A DNA stretch of 64,000 bases from Vitellaria paradoxa (GCA_019916065.1 CM034241.1:6115920-6179919); one strand, 5' to 3'. Positions 11,901 to 26,200 are shown, counted from the stretch's first letter. Numbers and translations are program-made. Notes: generated by a model from the letters alone, not told the origin.

Positions 11901-14900
11901 CATCTTTATTAGGTTGAACTGAACGTTGATTTTGTTTTTTCTTGTCACTAACTTCTTGTCAATAATTCCTTTGTTCATGAATGACATTTAAAATTTTTTT
12001 TTTTTTTGGTTTTATCTTCTTGCAGGAACTTAATGCTGATTGGCAAAGAGCTGCAGCAGGTGTACTTGTTGCAGTAGGCTCACATTTGCCAGACCTGGTA
12101 ATTTCTTAGATTTGATTGCTAGAAATGATGAGAGGCTTATTGGCACGTGATATATGTGTATATGTTAAAAAGTAAGGTTGAATCATGATTTTGAGACCTC
12201 AATAAGGACAGTTAACCTTTCTTTTTTTTTGCATTTCTCATACTGAAAAGGCAGATACATTTCCTTTGTGTGCATTGTATTCCTTTATTTGGTTGTTTGT
12301 GAAAATCAAATGCCAGTACCTAATAAGCATGGGCATGGATAAGGATATGGGTGGACACGGGACATGGTGAACTTGAAGCACATGGCGGAGATACAGAAAA
12401 TATAATAAAATACATGGTTTTATTTTTGAATAGGTATATCTGCATATTACTTGTAAGTTATTGATTGAAAATGTATCATTTATTTGAAAGTGATTTTTTA
12501 TTTTTTATATTTGGCCCTAAATAAAAACCAAAATTACATATGACCCTCGAAAAAAGTTTTAAACATTACATTTTGGCCCAAGTCGTATCCTTCTTGTATC
12601 CCTCATGTCCCTCCCATGTCCAATAAGAAAATATAAATAAAATAATTAGACACATTAGTTGGTGTGTTCAATAAATATCCGGCTATGGCCGTCTCTGTAT
12701 TTGTATTCAATATGTGTACAATACAAGTGCGGTATCTATTTTGAAGTGTCCATACTTTTTAGGTTAGTATTGTCTTTTGCATGTACTTTACGTCACTATT
12801 TTGCCTTGTACAAATTATTAGAAGTTGTTCCACATTAGCTCATGAGAAAAATTATTTCTCCCATATAAGAGATGGACTTCCTTCGTCATAACACCTAAGG
12901 TCCCGTTTGATGAAGTTTCTAGTTTTCAGTTTTTGTTTTCATTGTCTTGAAAATTGAACATGAAAACTCGTTTGTTAAATTTGTTTTTAGTTGCCAGTTT
13001 CCAAAAAATTGAGAAATGTTTTCAAAAATTATGGAAACATTAAAGAAAGATATTTTCTCAAGTTTTCATTTTCCTCCACCACCATCACTGGTCACAACCA
13101 TCACCCAAGGCTAGCCGCCACCCACCTTCGGCCACCGTCGTCGGCCGCTACCACCTCCGACCACAACTGCTACCCACCACCCACTTGCGACCACAACATT
13201 GTCGCTGGCCACTCTCCCTTTGCCACCGACCACCACTCACCTTCGGCCACCAATGCCAGTCACTTCCGTCCACCACGTCCATTGCTACCCACCTTCAGCT
13301 ACCATCGCTTGATCTCGCCCCCCACCTCCGACCATACCAACGTTGCTTGCTACCCTTGCAGCACTATAATTATTAGTCAGTAATTATTGTTACCAAATGC
13401 GTTTTCAAGTTTTATTTTTTTTCTACTATAGAAATGAAAATTAAAAATAAAAAACTGAACACAAAAACTGAAACTGAGCACAAAAGTTGAAAACTAAATA
13501 CAAAAACTGAACACAAGAATTGAAAATTGGCAGCTTTATCAAACAGGCTCTAAATTTTAAGGTTGAAATCCCTCCTCTTATATGTTGTTAGACTTCTTAA
13601 CACAAATGTTGTTTTAGGTAAAATTGTGTATAAAACCCCTATTGATATGAAAATTCAATATGTAAGGTTTTTAAATAGTTTAAAGTGAAATGAAATAAGC
13701 ATATAGGAAGTACGAAGAAAAGTTTACTAGTATTCCAAAAAAACTGAGGTTGCCTCCTCTTATGTGTTGTTAGACTTCTTACCACAAATGTTGGTTGAGT
13801 TAAATTTGTGTATAAAACCCCTATTGATATGAAAATTCAATACATAAGGTTTTTGAATAGTTTAAAAGTGAAATGAAAGAAGCATATAGGAAGTAAGAAG
13901 AGAAGTTCACTAGTATTTAGAAAGACTGAGGTTGCGATATCTCTACTGTGATTGAATAATTGAAGTCTGAAATGCAACAATGAGCCATCCATAGAATGTC
14001 TACCAGTTCCTTTAGTCCTTTCATGTTTGAAAGAAAATGCTTCTTGCATTTTAACTAAAAAAAGCTGTATTGATGTATTTTGTAAAGAAGCCCGACAGCA
14101 CATAAGAAGGGGGCTCAACCTTAAAACCTAGGTGTTAAGGTGGTAAGGGAAGTCCATCTCTTATATGGGCTGAGCAATTTTTCTGATGGGCCGACATCGA
14201 ACAATTTCTAATAGCCTCTCTCACGCTGGCTTACATGGATATAGGCTTAGCATGAATTATGGTAAGGCCTGGTTGAAAATTGGTTCTAAATCTTCCTATG
14301 TTTTGCCTCGTGCTTTTGCAGATGATGGAAGAATTATTTCTTCATCTATCTGGGCCAAACTCAGCTCTTCCAGCTATGGTCCAAGTGCTTGCAGACTTTG
14401 CTTCTGCTGATGGTGAGTCATTGAGCTTCCTTCTTTCTTGTCTCATCAACTTTGAATTTTTGCAATGTCTTTTTGCATACTAAAGTGTTATGTAATTTCT
14501 TCTCTAATTGAAGCTTTGCAGTTTACACCACGCTTGAAAGGTGTACTTTCACGAGTTTTGCCTATCCTTGGAAATGTAAGAGATGCAAACCGGCCAATTT
14601 TTGCAAATGGTATAGTGAGCCCCTTTTGCCTCATTATTTCAAATAGTTCACAAAACTTCCTTGTTACTTTAATCATCATTGTAATTTTTAATAGATGCAT
14701 ATGTCACCAATTGTTGTAAAAGCTTATGATTTTAAGAAATGAGTCCAACAGTACATAAGGTTAACTCAACACTACCTTTACTTGTGACCTTGGCTTCTAT
14801 GTGCGTTGAAGAGACAAAAAAATTGAACAAAACACATTGCGCCATTACAAATAGACTATGGTGCACATGAACAAATGGGGAATAAACTCCAATTACAAGG

Positions 14901-17900
14901 TTTCGGCCCAGGACCTTCTGGAGCTAGAACTATATTATGATGCTGAACTATTAGCCATAATCTCACCTAAAAACTCGTGTCGATAGAGATTGGTAACTTT
15001 ATTATTTTTATTAGACTTACTTTCCCTTAGTATTCTCTTTGCTAAGAAATTTAGTAAAAGAGATGGAAGTGAGGCATTTGAAGGGCCAGAAAGCAATAAA
15101 ACTAATGCTTAGCATATTCAAAGCATATCCTCTCCATAATTGTTAGCATTTCTCTAAACATCCTGAAGATACCTAGTGATTTCCTTTAATTTGACAAGCA
15201 TGGCTCTATATCAGCAAGAAAATAATAATAGAGAATTTTGAATTTCCCATCCAAATAGCGCAGGCAGCTTCTGTTAGGATGTTAGACAACTTGTCTTGGT
15301 GATTAACTGACAATATTGACAATGCTTTACTACCTATTCCGTGAAATGTTACACAAAGGGGAGGACAAGAAAAGTGCTGTAGGAGACCGATGCACTACAT
15401 CACAAATAGGGAGAGTGCATAATCTTTTGAAAAGATAAATAAATTTATTAAAAGGAAATGATGATTACATCATCTAGGAGATGCAAACTATAATCAAGAC
15501 CAAATATACCAGGTGCGGACTACGTACCAGTCTTGCCAAGAGAATCAATGAAGTACAATAATGAAGTTAAATCTACGTCGCTACCAGCATTGACCCATGT
15601 AAACAAACAACTAAAAAACAAACTTTGAATTCGCACTACATTACTTTCCTTGACTTCAAAGATTCTTCTATTGCGCTCTTTCCAAACTGTCCAGAATAGA
15701 CAGAGTGGAATCAGATTCCATACTTCCTTCTTGTACCTCACTAAAGATTGTCCCGACCAAGACAGGAGAAAGCTTCTGAGATCTTTTGGAGGATAGCAGT
15801 GAACACCAAAGCACGATAAGACAAGATGCCAAATTCCAGTAGTCCAAGAACAGTGTATGAATAAGTGATTAATAGTTTCCTCACTATGTAGACATAAGGA
15901 ACACCGATTCACCATAGAATAATCTCGAAGTTTTAGATTATCAATAGTTAAGATTTTGCCATGAGCTGCACACCAAGCAAAGAAAGTGACTCTAGAAGGA
16001 GCTACAGATTTCCAAATCTTAATCCATGGAAAAGTGTCTAGCTCATTTCCTTTCAAAACATTGTAGAAGGATCTTACATTGAACACATCATTCTTAGATT
16101 TCTTCCAGATTAGCATGTCATCTGCATTAAGCCAAGTAACTGAGTGAAGCAACTCCATCAACTGAAGGTAGCTCCTAAGTTCCCAATCATTTACATTTCG
16201 ACGCAGCTGAATGAACCATTCTCTGGATTGCCCCGGAAATTGTGTAATAGTCTAAAACTAGAGCATTCTGATCTACAGCAATAGCAAAGATGTCAGGGAA
16301 GATATCAACTAAACAACCAATGGCCAACCATCTTTGCTTCCAAAACAGAATTCGATTGCCTCTACCCAGCTGCCATGAAATACATCTCTTGAATTTAGGC
16401 CATAAGTTTCTTATTCCTTTCCAAAGATTGACGCCATAGGGTTTAGAACAATTGGCAGTCGACCATCCACCTTTTTCCTCTCCATACTTAGAAACTATCA
16501 GCCTCGTCCACAAGCTAGCATGATCATTAGGGAATCTCCATAGCCATTTCCCAAGTAGAGCTTCATTCTGTAAATTGAGCTTCTTGATTCCCATACCACC
16601 TGATTTGATAGCTTTGCAAGCGGCTTTCCAAGCCATCAAATTGTGCTTAAAAACCTTAGCATGCCTCTCCCAAAGAAAATCTCTTTTCATTTTTTCCAAT
16701 TCTTTCAAAACGGAGACTGGGGTAGTGAAAAGGGAGAGATAGTAAGAGGGAAAGCTGGAAAGAACACTTTTAAAAGAGTTACTCTCGCCCCAGTTGACAA
16801 ATAATTCAATTTCCAATCTGATAATCTTTTCCTGCATCTTTCAATGATAGTCTCCCAAATCTCTTTGCTCTTATGCTTAGCCCCCAGGGGTATTCCCAAA
16901 TAAGTAGATGGAAGAGATCCAATTATGCAATCCACAATTGCTGTCAGGTCCTGCAGATTATCTGGACTGCCAATAGGAATGATTTCGGATTTGTTGAGAT
17001 TCACCCTTAAACCCGAGATTGCTTCAAATCCTAACTGTGTGCATCTTAAGTGACCCAATTGTGATTGCTTGCTCGATTCCAATGTATTAATATTGACTAG
17101 ACCGCAAGTGCAGGGTGTCTATTGAAGCACAATAACCGGTGAGAATCGGATCGTGTCCACAGAGAGCCTTACTAAAATTAGTGAACAAACAATTCTTGGA
17201 AAAGGTTTTAGACAAATTTCAACCCCACAATGAATGATAGAGATTGAATTTGGTTTTGGCAATGGTTGTTTGGATAAAAATTTTTTTAGAAAACAAATTA
17301 GGGAAAACCTTGGATCCAAGACAAGCTAGTAGTGATTGACAATAAATTCCAAGGGATCTACACCTAAAAAGAGTGGATCGGAAGATATTCTATATATAAA
17401 ACCACTTAGAACAATCCAAATCTGATTTGAATAGGGAATTAAGAACAAAAATCTGATTGAGAATTCAAATCAAACACCTCATATGCATGATCTATAGATT
17501 TTACTTATAAATTCTAAAATTAGCAATCATCATACAAATTTAAGAGAGATGCATGATAATTCTAAGTAGAAATTCATAGGCAAAACCATAAACCATACAA
17601 ATTCAGATTTCAATTGAAATCTCAACCCAAAATCAATAATTAATTCAAATCAAATATAGATTGGTCCATTAACACATGAGATTTTAACATTAAGCCCATT
17701 ACCTTGGAATTCTTGCAAATCAACTACGAGACTTGCCTTGAATCCAAGAGAGAAGTCTACTCAAACATAATGGAAGAAGAAAACAGTAGAAAATGAAGTA
17801 AATCCATTCATAAAATTGAAAATCTGCTATAAATATTCAATTAAATGTCGATTGATACAATTTCTCTCTCTAAATTCTCTCTCTATATCTGGAAAATTCT

Positions 17901-20900
17901 CTCTCTATATCTGGAAAAAACTAACTAAAAGGTAATGTATCTGTATATATCCCTTAAATGACCTCCTTCGTACATATATATATATGAAATATAACATGTA
18001 AAAGTACATAATTGCCCTTTCTCAAAAGCTGAATTTCAGGATCCTCGCATTGCAGGTTGGTTCGAACAAGTGTTCGAACAAACTGATGGTTCGAACAAAG
18101 GTTCAAACCAATTGATGGGACTTAGTCAATTTCACTCCAGTTGGACCTTGCACTGTTTCTGTTGTTTTAACCAGTGTTTGAACAAAGGTTGGTTCGAACA
18201 AGGGTTCGAACCAGGTTCTGGGAATTAGAAAATTTTAATCTCTTGATGCTTGTCACCCTTTTGTTGATCGAACCAAGGTTTGAGCAAGGGTTGGTTCGAA
18301 CCAAGGTTTGAACAAAAATTCCTTACTGAGAAAATTTTGAGCTTCTGATGCTTGTCACCTTTCTGTTGATCAAACCAAGTTTCAAACCACATGTGGTTTG
18401 AACAAAGGTTCGAACCACTTTACCTTAGTCAAATTCTGCACTTGTTGGTCTGCACCAGCTTCTGTTGTTCTAACCAAGGTTCAAACAACCTATGGTTTGA
18501 ACATTGGTCCGAACCACTTTTTTCAACACTTAGCCAAATTCTATTGCATCCTCCTCTGGTGAGCCTTCTGTGGTTAGAACATTAGTTTGAACAACAGTTG
18601 GTTCAAACATGTGTTCTAACCATTTTCTTGATTTCTTTCATTTTGGTCCAACTTTATCCATTTTAGTCCTAAACACGTACAAATCACAGGAAATCCTCAT
18701 GAATGCATTTAAAAACACTTTCTCATCTCTTAGAATATAAATATACCAAACAATCCACAAATTAAGGTTCATGATTGTACTTTTTATAGTGCAATCAGTG
18801 ATTTATCAGCCCCACAAAAGACAATGGTATCATCAGCCCCACAAAAGACAATGGTATCATCAGCAAACAGCAAGTGAGATATACTAATTGAACTCTGCCC
18901 TAATGCCCCTGCTGGAATGCCATTTAAGAGACCTGCCTGCTCCACTTTCTTAATCATTCTACTAAGCACCTCCATTACAAGAATGAAAAGAAAGGGGGAA
19001 AGAGGGTCACCTTGTCTTAAACCTCTAGAAGCTGTAAAAAATCCTTCAGGAGTTCCATTGATTAAGATAGAGAAGCTTGTTGTAGAGATGCACCACTGAA
19101 TCCACTTGCACCATCGTTCTCCAAAACCCATCTTCCTTAACAAGTAGAGCAGAAAGTTCTAGTTGACGTGGTCGAAAGCTTTTTCAATATCCAGCTTACA
19201 GATTAACCCATAACTTTTTTGCTTTAGGGCTAAATCAATAATTTCATTGGCCACGAGGATAGCATCTGAAATTTGTCTACCGCTCACAAAAGTATTCTGA
19301 GTTTCCGAGATCAGAGAGTGCATAACCAGCCTCAATTTATTAGCTAATACGTTGGCCAAGAGTTTATAAATAGCACCCACAAGGCTTATGGGTTTGAAAT
19401 CTTGGATACTTACAGCACTTGATTTCTTTGGGATCAAGGCAATAAATGTGCTATTCAAACAGCGAACAAACCTGCTGTTGTGGTAGAAATCTGCAAAAAT
19501 CTGCATTATCTCTTCCTTAAAAATGTCCCAACAGTGTTGAAAGAATGCAATTGTCCATCCATATGGGCCGGGGGCTTTATCTCCACTCATCTCCTTTAAG
19601 GATTAAAAGACTTCCTTTTCAGTGGAAGGAAGCTCTAGCCCTTCCACCTCAACAGAATCCAGCCGAGGAGTTTCCAAGAGATCTACTTGAGGTCTCCATA
19701 CATGATCTTCCTTGAACAACTGCTTGTAGAAATCCATGATATGTTTCTTGATTTTACTAGGATTCTCAATGATAGTCCCATCAATCTTCAATCTGTTGAT
19801 CCAGTTAGCTCTTCTGTTGGCTGAGGCTATTTTGTGGAAGTATTTAATGTTTCTATCTTCCTCCTTAAGCCATTTAACTTTAGATTTTTGTCTCCAGCAA
19901 GTTTCCTCCATTTGAGTTAACTTGTTCCATTCTAGAATCAGACCTATTTTGCTGCTTCTTTCTTGTTCTATTAGCCTGCCATCCTCATTTAATCTGTCAA
20001 TTGAATTTCCTGTTCCAGTTTATTTTTCTGCTGTTCAAGCCTCCCAAAAACCTCAATGTTCCATTTCTTCAAATCTGCTTTTAGGTATTTCAGTTTCTGC
20101 ATCATCCAAAAGCTTGCAGTCCCATCAATAAAGCTGTAACCAGAGCACCAGTTAGCTATCATGTCCTTAAAACCTTCAACTTGCAACCACATGTTTTCAA
20201 ATCTGAATGGTTTTGGTCCTCCCTTAATTGCTTCCCCGTCCAAAAGTAATGGAAAGTGATTTGACACTAATCTAGGCAAAGATCTCTGATGAGTAGTTGG
20301 AAAAAGATCATCCCAGTTTGAAGAGACTAAGAATCTATCAATTCTAGATTTACTAACTCTATTGCTCCATGTAAATCTTCTACCACCTAGAGGAAGATCG
20401 ATGCAACTTAGGTCATTAATAAAATCAGAAAAGACTTTCATTTGCTTAGTTCTTTTTGTGCAGCCCCATTTATCCTCAATGCTTTTGACCATATTGAAGT
20501 CACCACCCATACACCAAGGAACAGACCATCTAAAAACAGCAACCCCAATCTCTTCAAGAAAATCAGCCTTCAAGTGTTTATCCACAGGCCCATATACCCC
20601 TGTAAAGGCCCAGGTTATTTCCTCCTCCTTGTGTTTAAAAAGACAAGAAATTGAGTAAGTCCCAAGTTCGTACTCCAGCATGTTAAGTTTTCTATGATCC
20701 CACATGATGATGATTCCACCAGAAGCTCCGATTGAGTTCAAAGCAATCCATTTGCACTTGCCTCTTCCCCACAAAGTACTCACTATGAAGTCATCGGCTT
20801 TACTTAGGTTAGTTTCCTGCAAACAAACTACATCAGGTTTCCACTTCTTGGTACATGATTTTATTAGCGTCCTTTTCCTTGTGCCTTTGCAACCCCTAAC

Positions 20901-23237
20901 ATTCCAACTCAGGATTTTTGGCTTCATATTAAACAGAAATGAATTTATTCTCCTCCCCTATCCCTGTGACATCCTTAGTCAATCCTTCTTTGTCATAAGA
21001 AATAGAAAACTGCAGATTTTTTAGCTCCCGAGTACCTTTTCTAACACTTCGATTTTGCTTCTCCCCTTCTTCCGTTTTAATATTTCCTCGTTTTTCTTCT
21101 ATAGACCTTAGCAGCTCCATTAGCTTGTCCTCAAATCCTTCACTTGAGATTCCCAGAATCTTTTTAAAGGATTTCATTCTGTTAAGCACCCAGGCGAAGA
21201 TTTGTGGTTGATCATGACCACAATTTTCCAGCAGTAAAGGTTCGACGGGCTTTTGCCAATCTACTTCAGGTTCGACAGAAGCTAAAGGAAGGTAGTCTAG
21301 CACATCCTCTAAACCTTCTGATTGAGAAATCTGCAGTTCTTGAATTGGCTTGTACAGGCTTAAGGAAAGCTGATACTTCTCATTAGGAGAGACATTTTCA
21401 GGCTCAAGGCTACTGCCGGAATATAATTCTCCAGAAAAATCTCTTTCATTGACAACATTGGAAGAAAAAGAGACCACATTATTAAGCAATAAAGGAGTCT
21501 CTTTAGGATGCTTCTTAGAAAAGTATTTCTTACCAAACAAAGCCTCCTGTTTGTCGGGATAATGGTCCACAGTGCTGAGATTAATTACCTTTGTATCTGC
21601 CTTATAATTAATTCCCCTTTGTGGGTCCACTAGGCTGGGCACATTGAATGTAACTTCTTCATCACCTAGGCTGCTTAGGACTTTAAATTGATTATCCTCG
21701 TGCTTCTCTTCCATCATTAACGCTTCCTTATTATTTCTAATAGTTGGCACCCATTTAGCTTTCCCAGCAGGCTTTGAATAACTTTTGAAGTTCTGCGCCT
21801 CATCATGCTTTAAATGATTATCCTTTCGGCTTCCAAGGACAGAAGCTTTTAATGCACCACCTGCTGAAGCACACGCCACCTTCTTCCTTCCTTTCGGTGG
21901 CCGGAGAACTCTTTTGGACAAATAGACATTTGCCCAATCAACCCATGTCTCTCGCTCCACCCAAAGGGGCAGTCATACATTAGCTGGCCAACAACTAATT
22001 TAACAGAGGCTGGAATACCTTTGCCATTACCTTTGACTCTGAAGCAAGCCCATTTAAGATTCTTGGATAACAAACCTGGTCTCCTCGTCAATCTCCAATA
22101 ATCCTCCACAGAAATCACCTATGCTTTGAAAGATCCCAAGGCTTCAAAGAAAAACAGGTAGACCCATCACTTTAACCCAGACAGTCGACTAACTTCTTCC
22201 TTTTCTAGACCAGCAGCCCCAGCTATGCCATTTGTCTAAGAATAATGGATGACTATTGAAAGTAATCCTCTCCAATAGGAACTTGTCTGCTAATTCTTTG
22301 GAAGGAAAAGAAAATAAGAGTCTTTCCCCATCCAAAGCTTTGATATCTAATCCACCAGGAATATTCCATTTTCTATTGAACCAGGAAGAAAGAGTGTCTA
22401 TGTCAATGCTATGTGAACTTAAACCTCGAAACCTGCCTATCAGACAACGGCTCATATTATGGCTGCTGCTAACTGCATCTTCAAAGTTCACTGAAATGTG
22501 TTGGCCATCGTTTGAACTTCGTATATTAGGTAAGATTCATTTCGGTAGAGCAACGGCTTGAAGATATGATCTATTTCTAATCCTCCTTTCTAGATCCATA
22601 TCTTGGGGACAAGGCTGTACTAGATGAGGGCTCTGAATGCATTTGGAGGAAGAAGGATCATTTCCTTTTGTAATAAACTAGGAAAGTAGATTGGCAAAGA
22701 AACACCAACCTTTTCTTGCAGAAATTTCTGGAATTCTAACCTGGTGCCTTCCAAATGGAGCAAAAAGCCGAAGCTTTAGCTTCTTGTCATACCCATCTCT
22801 GATTCTGGTGCAGACAAGGGTCCTATATCCTCCTCTGAGGTGGCCAAGTTGTTGAAATCCAGCCTTGAAATTGAGTTCCTTTAGACGCATCTTCTGGATC
22901 CAGACTAATTCTTCCTCAAATAAGATTAACACCTTGACATAGCCTCTGCCCCTCTCCACAATCCTAATGCCTTCTTTGATCTTGAGATCATATTCAATGT
23001 CAATGGAAACACCATTGATATGAAAAGATTTCCTACCCCTCCCCCCAGGCTGAGAAGGCCTAATTTTCCTAAGATGGTGCATGTTAGCAGAAAATCCCCT
23101 AAGATGCGCCAAGAGAAAAAACACACGCTCACTATTCAATCACAGGGAGAGTGCAATCTATCACCAGTTAAGCCAAAAATCCGGAATTTCCACTGATCAA
23201 AGGCGCATACCATTGGCGAATAAGATTTAATATTATA

Positions 23238-23287
<50 letters not shown>

Positions 23288-26200
23288 TATATGTATATTA
23301 TTTTTCTAGCCGGCTTGTGAGCTTTCGAGCTTAACAACTTATGGCTTGGGAATTTTAGGGATCCAAAATTAAGGCTCAAATTCTGCTCAACACATACTAT
23401 GAATCGAATTTGAACTAAGCTCGAATAGCTCGCAAGTAGCTTGACTCGTTTTTGCCCCTAACTGAACATTTGAATGGAAAAACCAACATTCAGTGTTTTC
23501 AAACTTGGACCATTAAGCGAACCGAGAAAACGACCTGATTATGAGTTTGTGGTTCAACCCTTGGGTCAACTGAAGTTAAACCGTGATGTCATAATTATGT
23601 CATAAATAAAAATAGGTAATAGACTTATAATTTCTTAAATATTTTTCTAATGTTTTTCCTAATTTTTCTTAAATGTTTTTCAAAATCTCGCAATTGTTAC
23701 AATAGATAAGTCATAAGACAACATACCAAAGCAGTAATTAGAGAATCAAATTAAACAGAATAGTTCAAAAGCTCGCAGTCTGTAGGAGATGAAATTTCTA
23801 TATATTTTTACAATTTGACAATAATCTAATCTTTCCATGTTGTGAGTAATATTCTGTAATTCTGATTTCGAGAAGAATGAAATAAAAGAAAGAGAGAATG
23901 AGGAAGATTAGAAGAGAGAAATTCAACCTAGAGATGAGATGGAGCTGAGGCTTGAATGATGAATGAAAACCCTAAATGACGACCCAAGAGTGCAAAGTTG
24001 TAAACGGGAGGCAAAAAACTATAAAAAGAAACTTACAAATATCGATAATATGAACTGTCTGGTTTGCCCAAATTATTATTGGGTCGACTAGGTTGTCGGT
24101 TTAATGATGGGTCGATCAGTTTTATATGCCAACTAGACTGTTTCTCAAACTGGTTCCTAGTTAATTGGCTTGTCTAGGTTTGAAAACATTGCCAACATTA
24201 GTGCATATTTGACCTGTATGAGAAAAGGACACTACCATTCTAGATAGTATTATAGTAGCATATAAAACCTTGAACAAATATCCTATGTCCTATGTTAAAG
24301 TATCAAACTCAAAACCAATTGGTAATGGATGGAGAGATGCATTAGGATCTTATACTAGTTTGGGAGGCTTGATTTTTATTTATGTGGGATATATTCTAAC
24401 ACAACCTCATGTTACCTCCACTCACATGTAGAGAGGCAGACATGTGCACTATCAAGAAATTGATAAGCACTTTTGTGTACAAGATAAAAGGGGGCATCAG
24501 TCATCCCAAAACCCAATTTTGATATCATATTCTCTGAGATTTGTACTGCGTTGGCTTGGGGGCAAATGCTTAAGAAATTTGTGAATTCGTGAGATACTTC
24601 TCGAAGTTGGATCTATGGTTGGGCTACTATCAAGTGCGTATCACAGAAGGAGACGAGCCAAAGACTAGTTGTGTGACAAGCAAGCAAGCTTACTAATAAG
24701 GGGTGTTTGATGATTTGGTCATGCCTTTTGGACTTAGCAATGCCGCTACCACATTCTACACCCTCTATAATGAGCTATCCACCCGTACTTAGACACATGT
24801 GGTATACCTTGTTCGTGGGCTATAGCCATTTGTAAAACAACCACATTAGCTACCTCTGGATCTTTTTAAAGGGATCAAGGTAGAATCACCTCTATGTAAA
24901 AAAGAGAACGTTCCTTTGGGCAGAAGGGAATTCTATTCCTAAGGCATTGGATGAGTATCAGGACCATTAAGGAGTGACAAGCATCTACTAAGGTAAGTAA
25001 GCTAAGATCGTTTTCAAGGTGTATGAACTATTCCAGAGATTCATCATAAGTTATTCGAAGAGAGCTGCTCCACTCAGAAATCTCCTAAAGAAGGATGCAT
25101 GGATCGATCATAACACTGCATTGATCGGAAGGGCGTCAAAGAGCTTTTGAAGTCCTAAAGCAGGCTGTGATGGATGACCCCGAATTGTAGTTGCCAAATT
25201 ACACTAGGCCATTTTGAAGTATACATGAGTGCATCAGACTATGCCATGGGTGGTGTGCTAGTACAGTAAGGTAAGCCTATCGCATGTGAGGGCAGAAAAC
25301 TCAATGAGACTGGGGGCCATGGTCCAATAAAAGGAAATGACAGCAATAGTGCACTACTTGAGAATGTGGGGGCAGGTCAAGATTTCTGGTCAAGACGGAT
25401 AATGTGGCCACATGTGACTTTCTGGTCTGAAGGAAACTCACAACAAAACAATGATGATGGCCAGTAAGACAAACTTACCAAGTTTGGTTGATATGGTGCT
25501 AAAGTTTAAGCTTGGATGGACCAACCAGATCGCGGATGCCTTAAGTAGGAAGGCAAAGCTCGCGGCATTCAAGTGAGGTAATGGTAGCCACCAGCAGGGT
25601 GATGAGTACCCTACCATATCATATTCGAGATGGGCTTGAAAAAGGACCTGCAAGAAGCCTTTTGCACCAAGCTAACGATTGAAAAAATCTCCCCTCAGCC
25701 GAACATTTGGTTTATGAGTGGGCAATGGAGGCTTCGCATATTTGAAATCTCAGCCTCAAAATCATTCCCTGAATTTTGAATCCTCCATAGAACAACTACT
25801 CAGTACATCACTAATCTTGTAGGTGCCATTCGCACACTGCTACAGAGCACTCGAATTACTAAAAGTAGTTGAACTGGACAATTGGGTTAACCCTGACAAC
25901 CATAGAGGCCAATTGGAATGAACTTGCAGAGAGTGGCCCAGGTTTCTTCTCCATCAGGGTGGCCACAGGGAGATATAGTAGTGAAGCTGGGTTATGAATG
26001 AAAACAGAGTAAGCAGGGGAGGGCAAGAGGTATGACATTGGAAACTCTATCAAAGTAAGCCCCTGAATGGGTTATGCCCACCCACGACTTGTATCAGAGA
26101 GTGCTCCAATGGCATTGGGGGAAAATTGAGATTCTGTTTTAGGTATTATCATAGAGGAAGGCATATGATAAGTCACAGGAATTTCCCTTTTGCAACCTTG

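Larger units (their letters stand above)
12098..14321. other. SGR6 intron 5 (2.2 kb)
   Basis: Non-coding. It holds the MITE at 12899-13550, a 185-bp tandem duplication at 13561-13930 and a pair of inverted arms near 12842-12898 and 14128-14190. Confidence 0.8.
15520..20927 (-). pseudogene. LINE copy A ORF2 (endonuclease, reverse transcriptase), broken
   Basis: ORF2 starts at 20927. The APE-type endonuclease (20927-19989) shows SWNVRG, CLQET, TGVYGP, GGDFN, TWSN and SRIDRFL, but the expected SDH motif reads SNHFPL, losing the catalytic Asp. The reverse transcriptase follows in pieces (19911-19603, 19590-19159, 19143-18805, 17082-16187): [13 protein letters not shown] and FADD are present, while PDGW is PYGW. 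A stop interrupts HVN*NFLLYLL near 19159. The 1.73 kb insertion splits the protein after FADD. The C-terminal zinc-binding domain (16161-15520) has [19 protein letters not shown]. The element cannot move by itself. Confidence 0.88.
15420..23143 (-). mobile_element. L1-type LINE, antisense to SGR6 (LINE-1 copy A)
   Basis: About 6.0 kb of LINE plus a 1.73 kb later insertion. Bounded by target-site duplication AGGGAGAGTGCA (15408-15419 and 23144-23155); the repeat may extend to ATC with a small indel. The 3' end on the minus strand reads TTATTTATCTTTTC followed by a short A run, so the poly-A tail is almost gone. The 5' end lies only a few bases before the ORF1 start, close to where copy B also starts. 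Carries ORF1 and ORF2, both interrupted. Confidence 0.9.

Noticed and set aside
12991..13383. 130-codon plus-strand ORF as a gene
   Set aside because: His/Pro/Ser-rich low-complexity translation of a GC-rich repeat, inside a MITE, inside an SGR6 intron.
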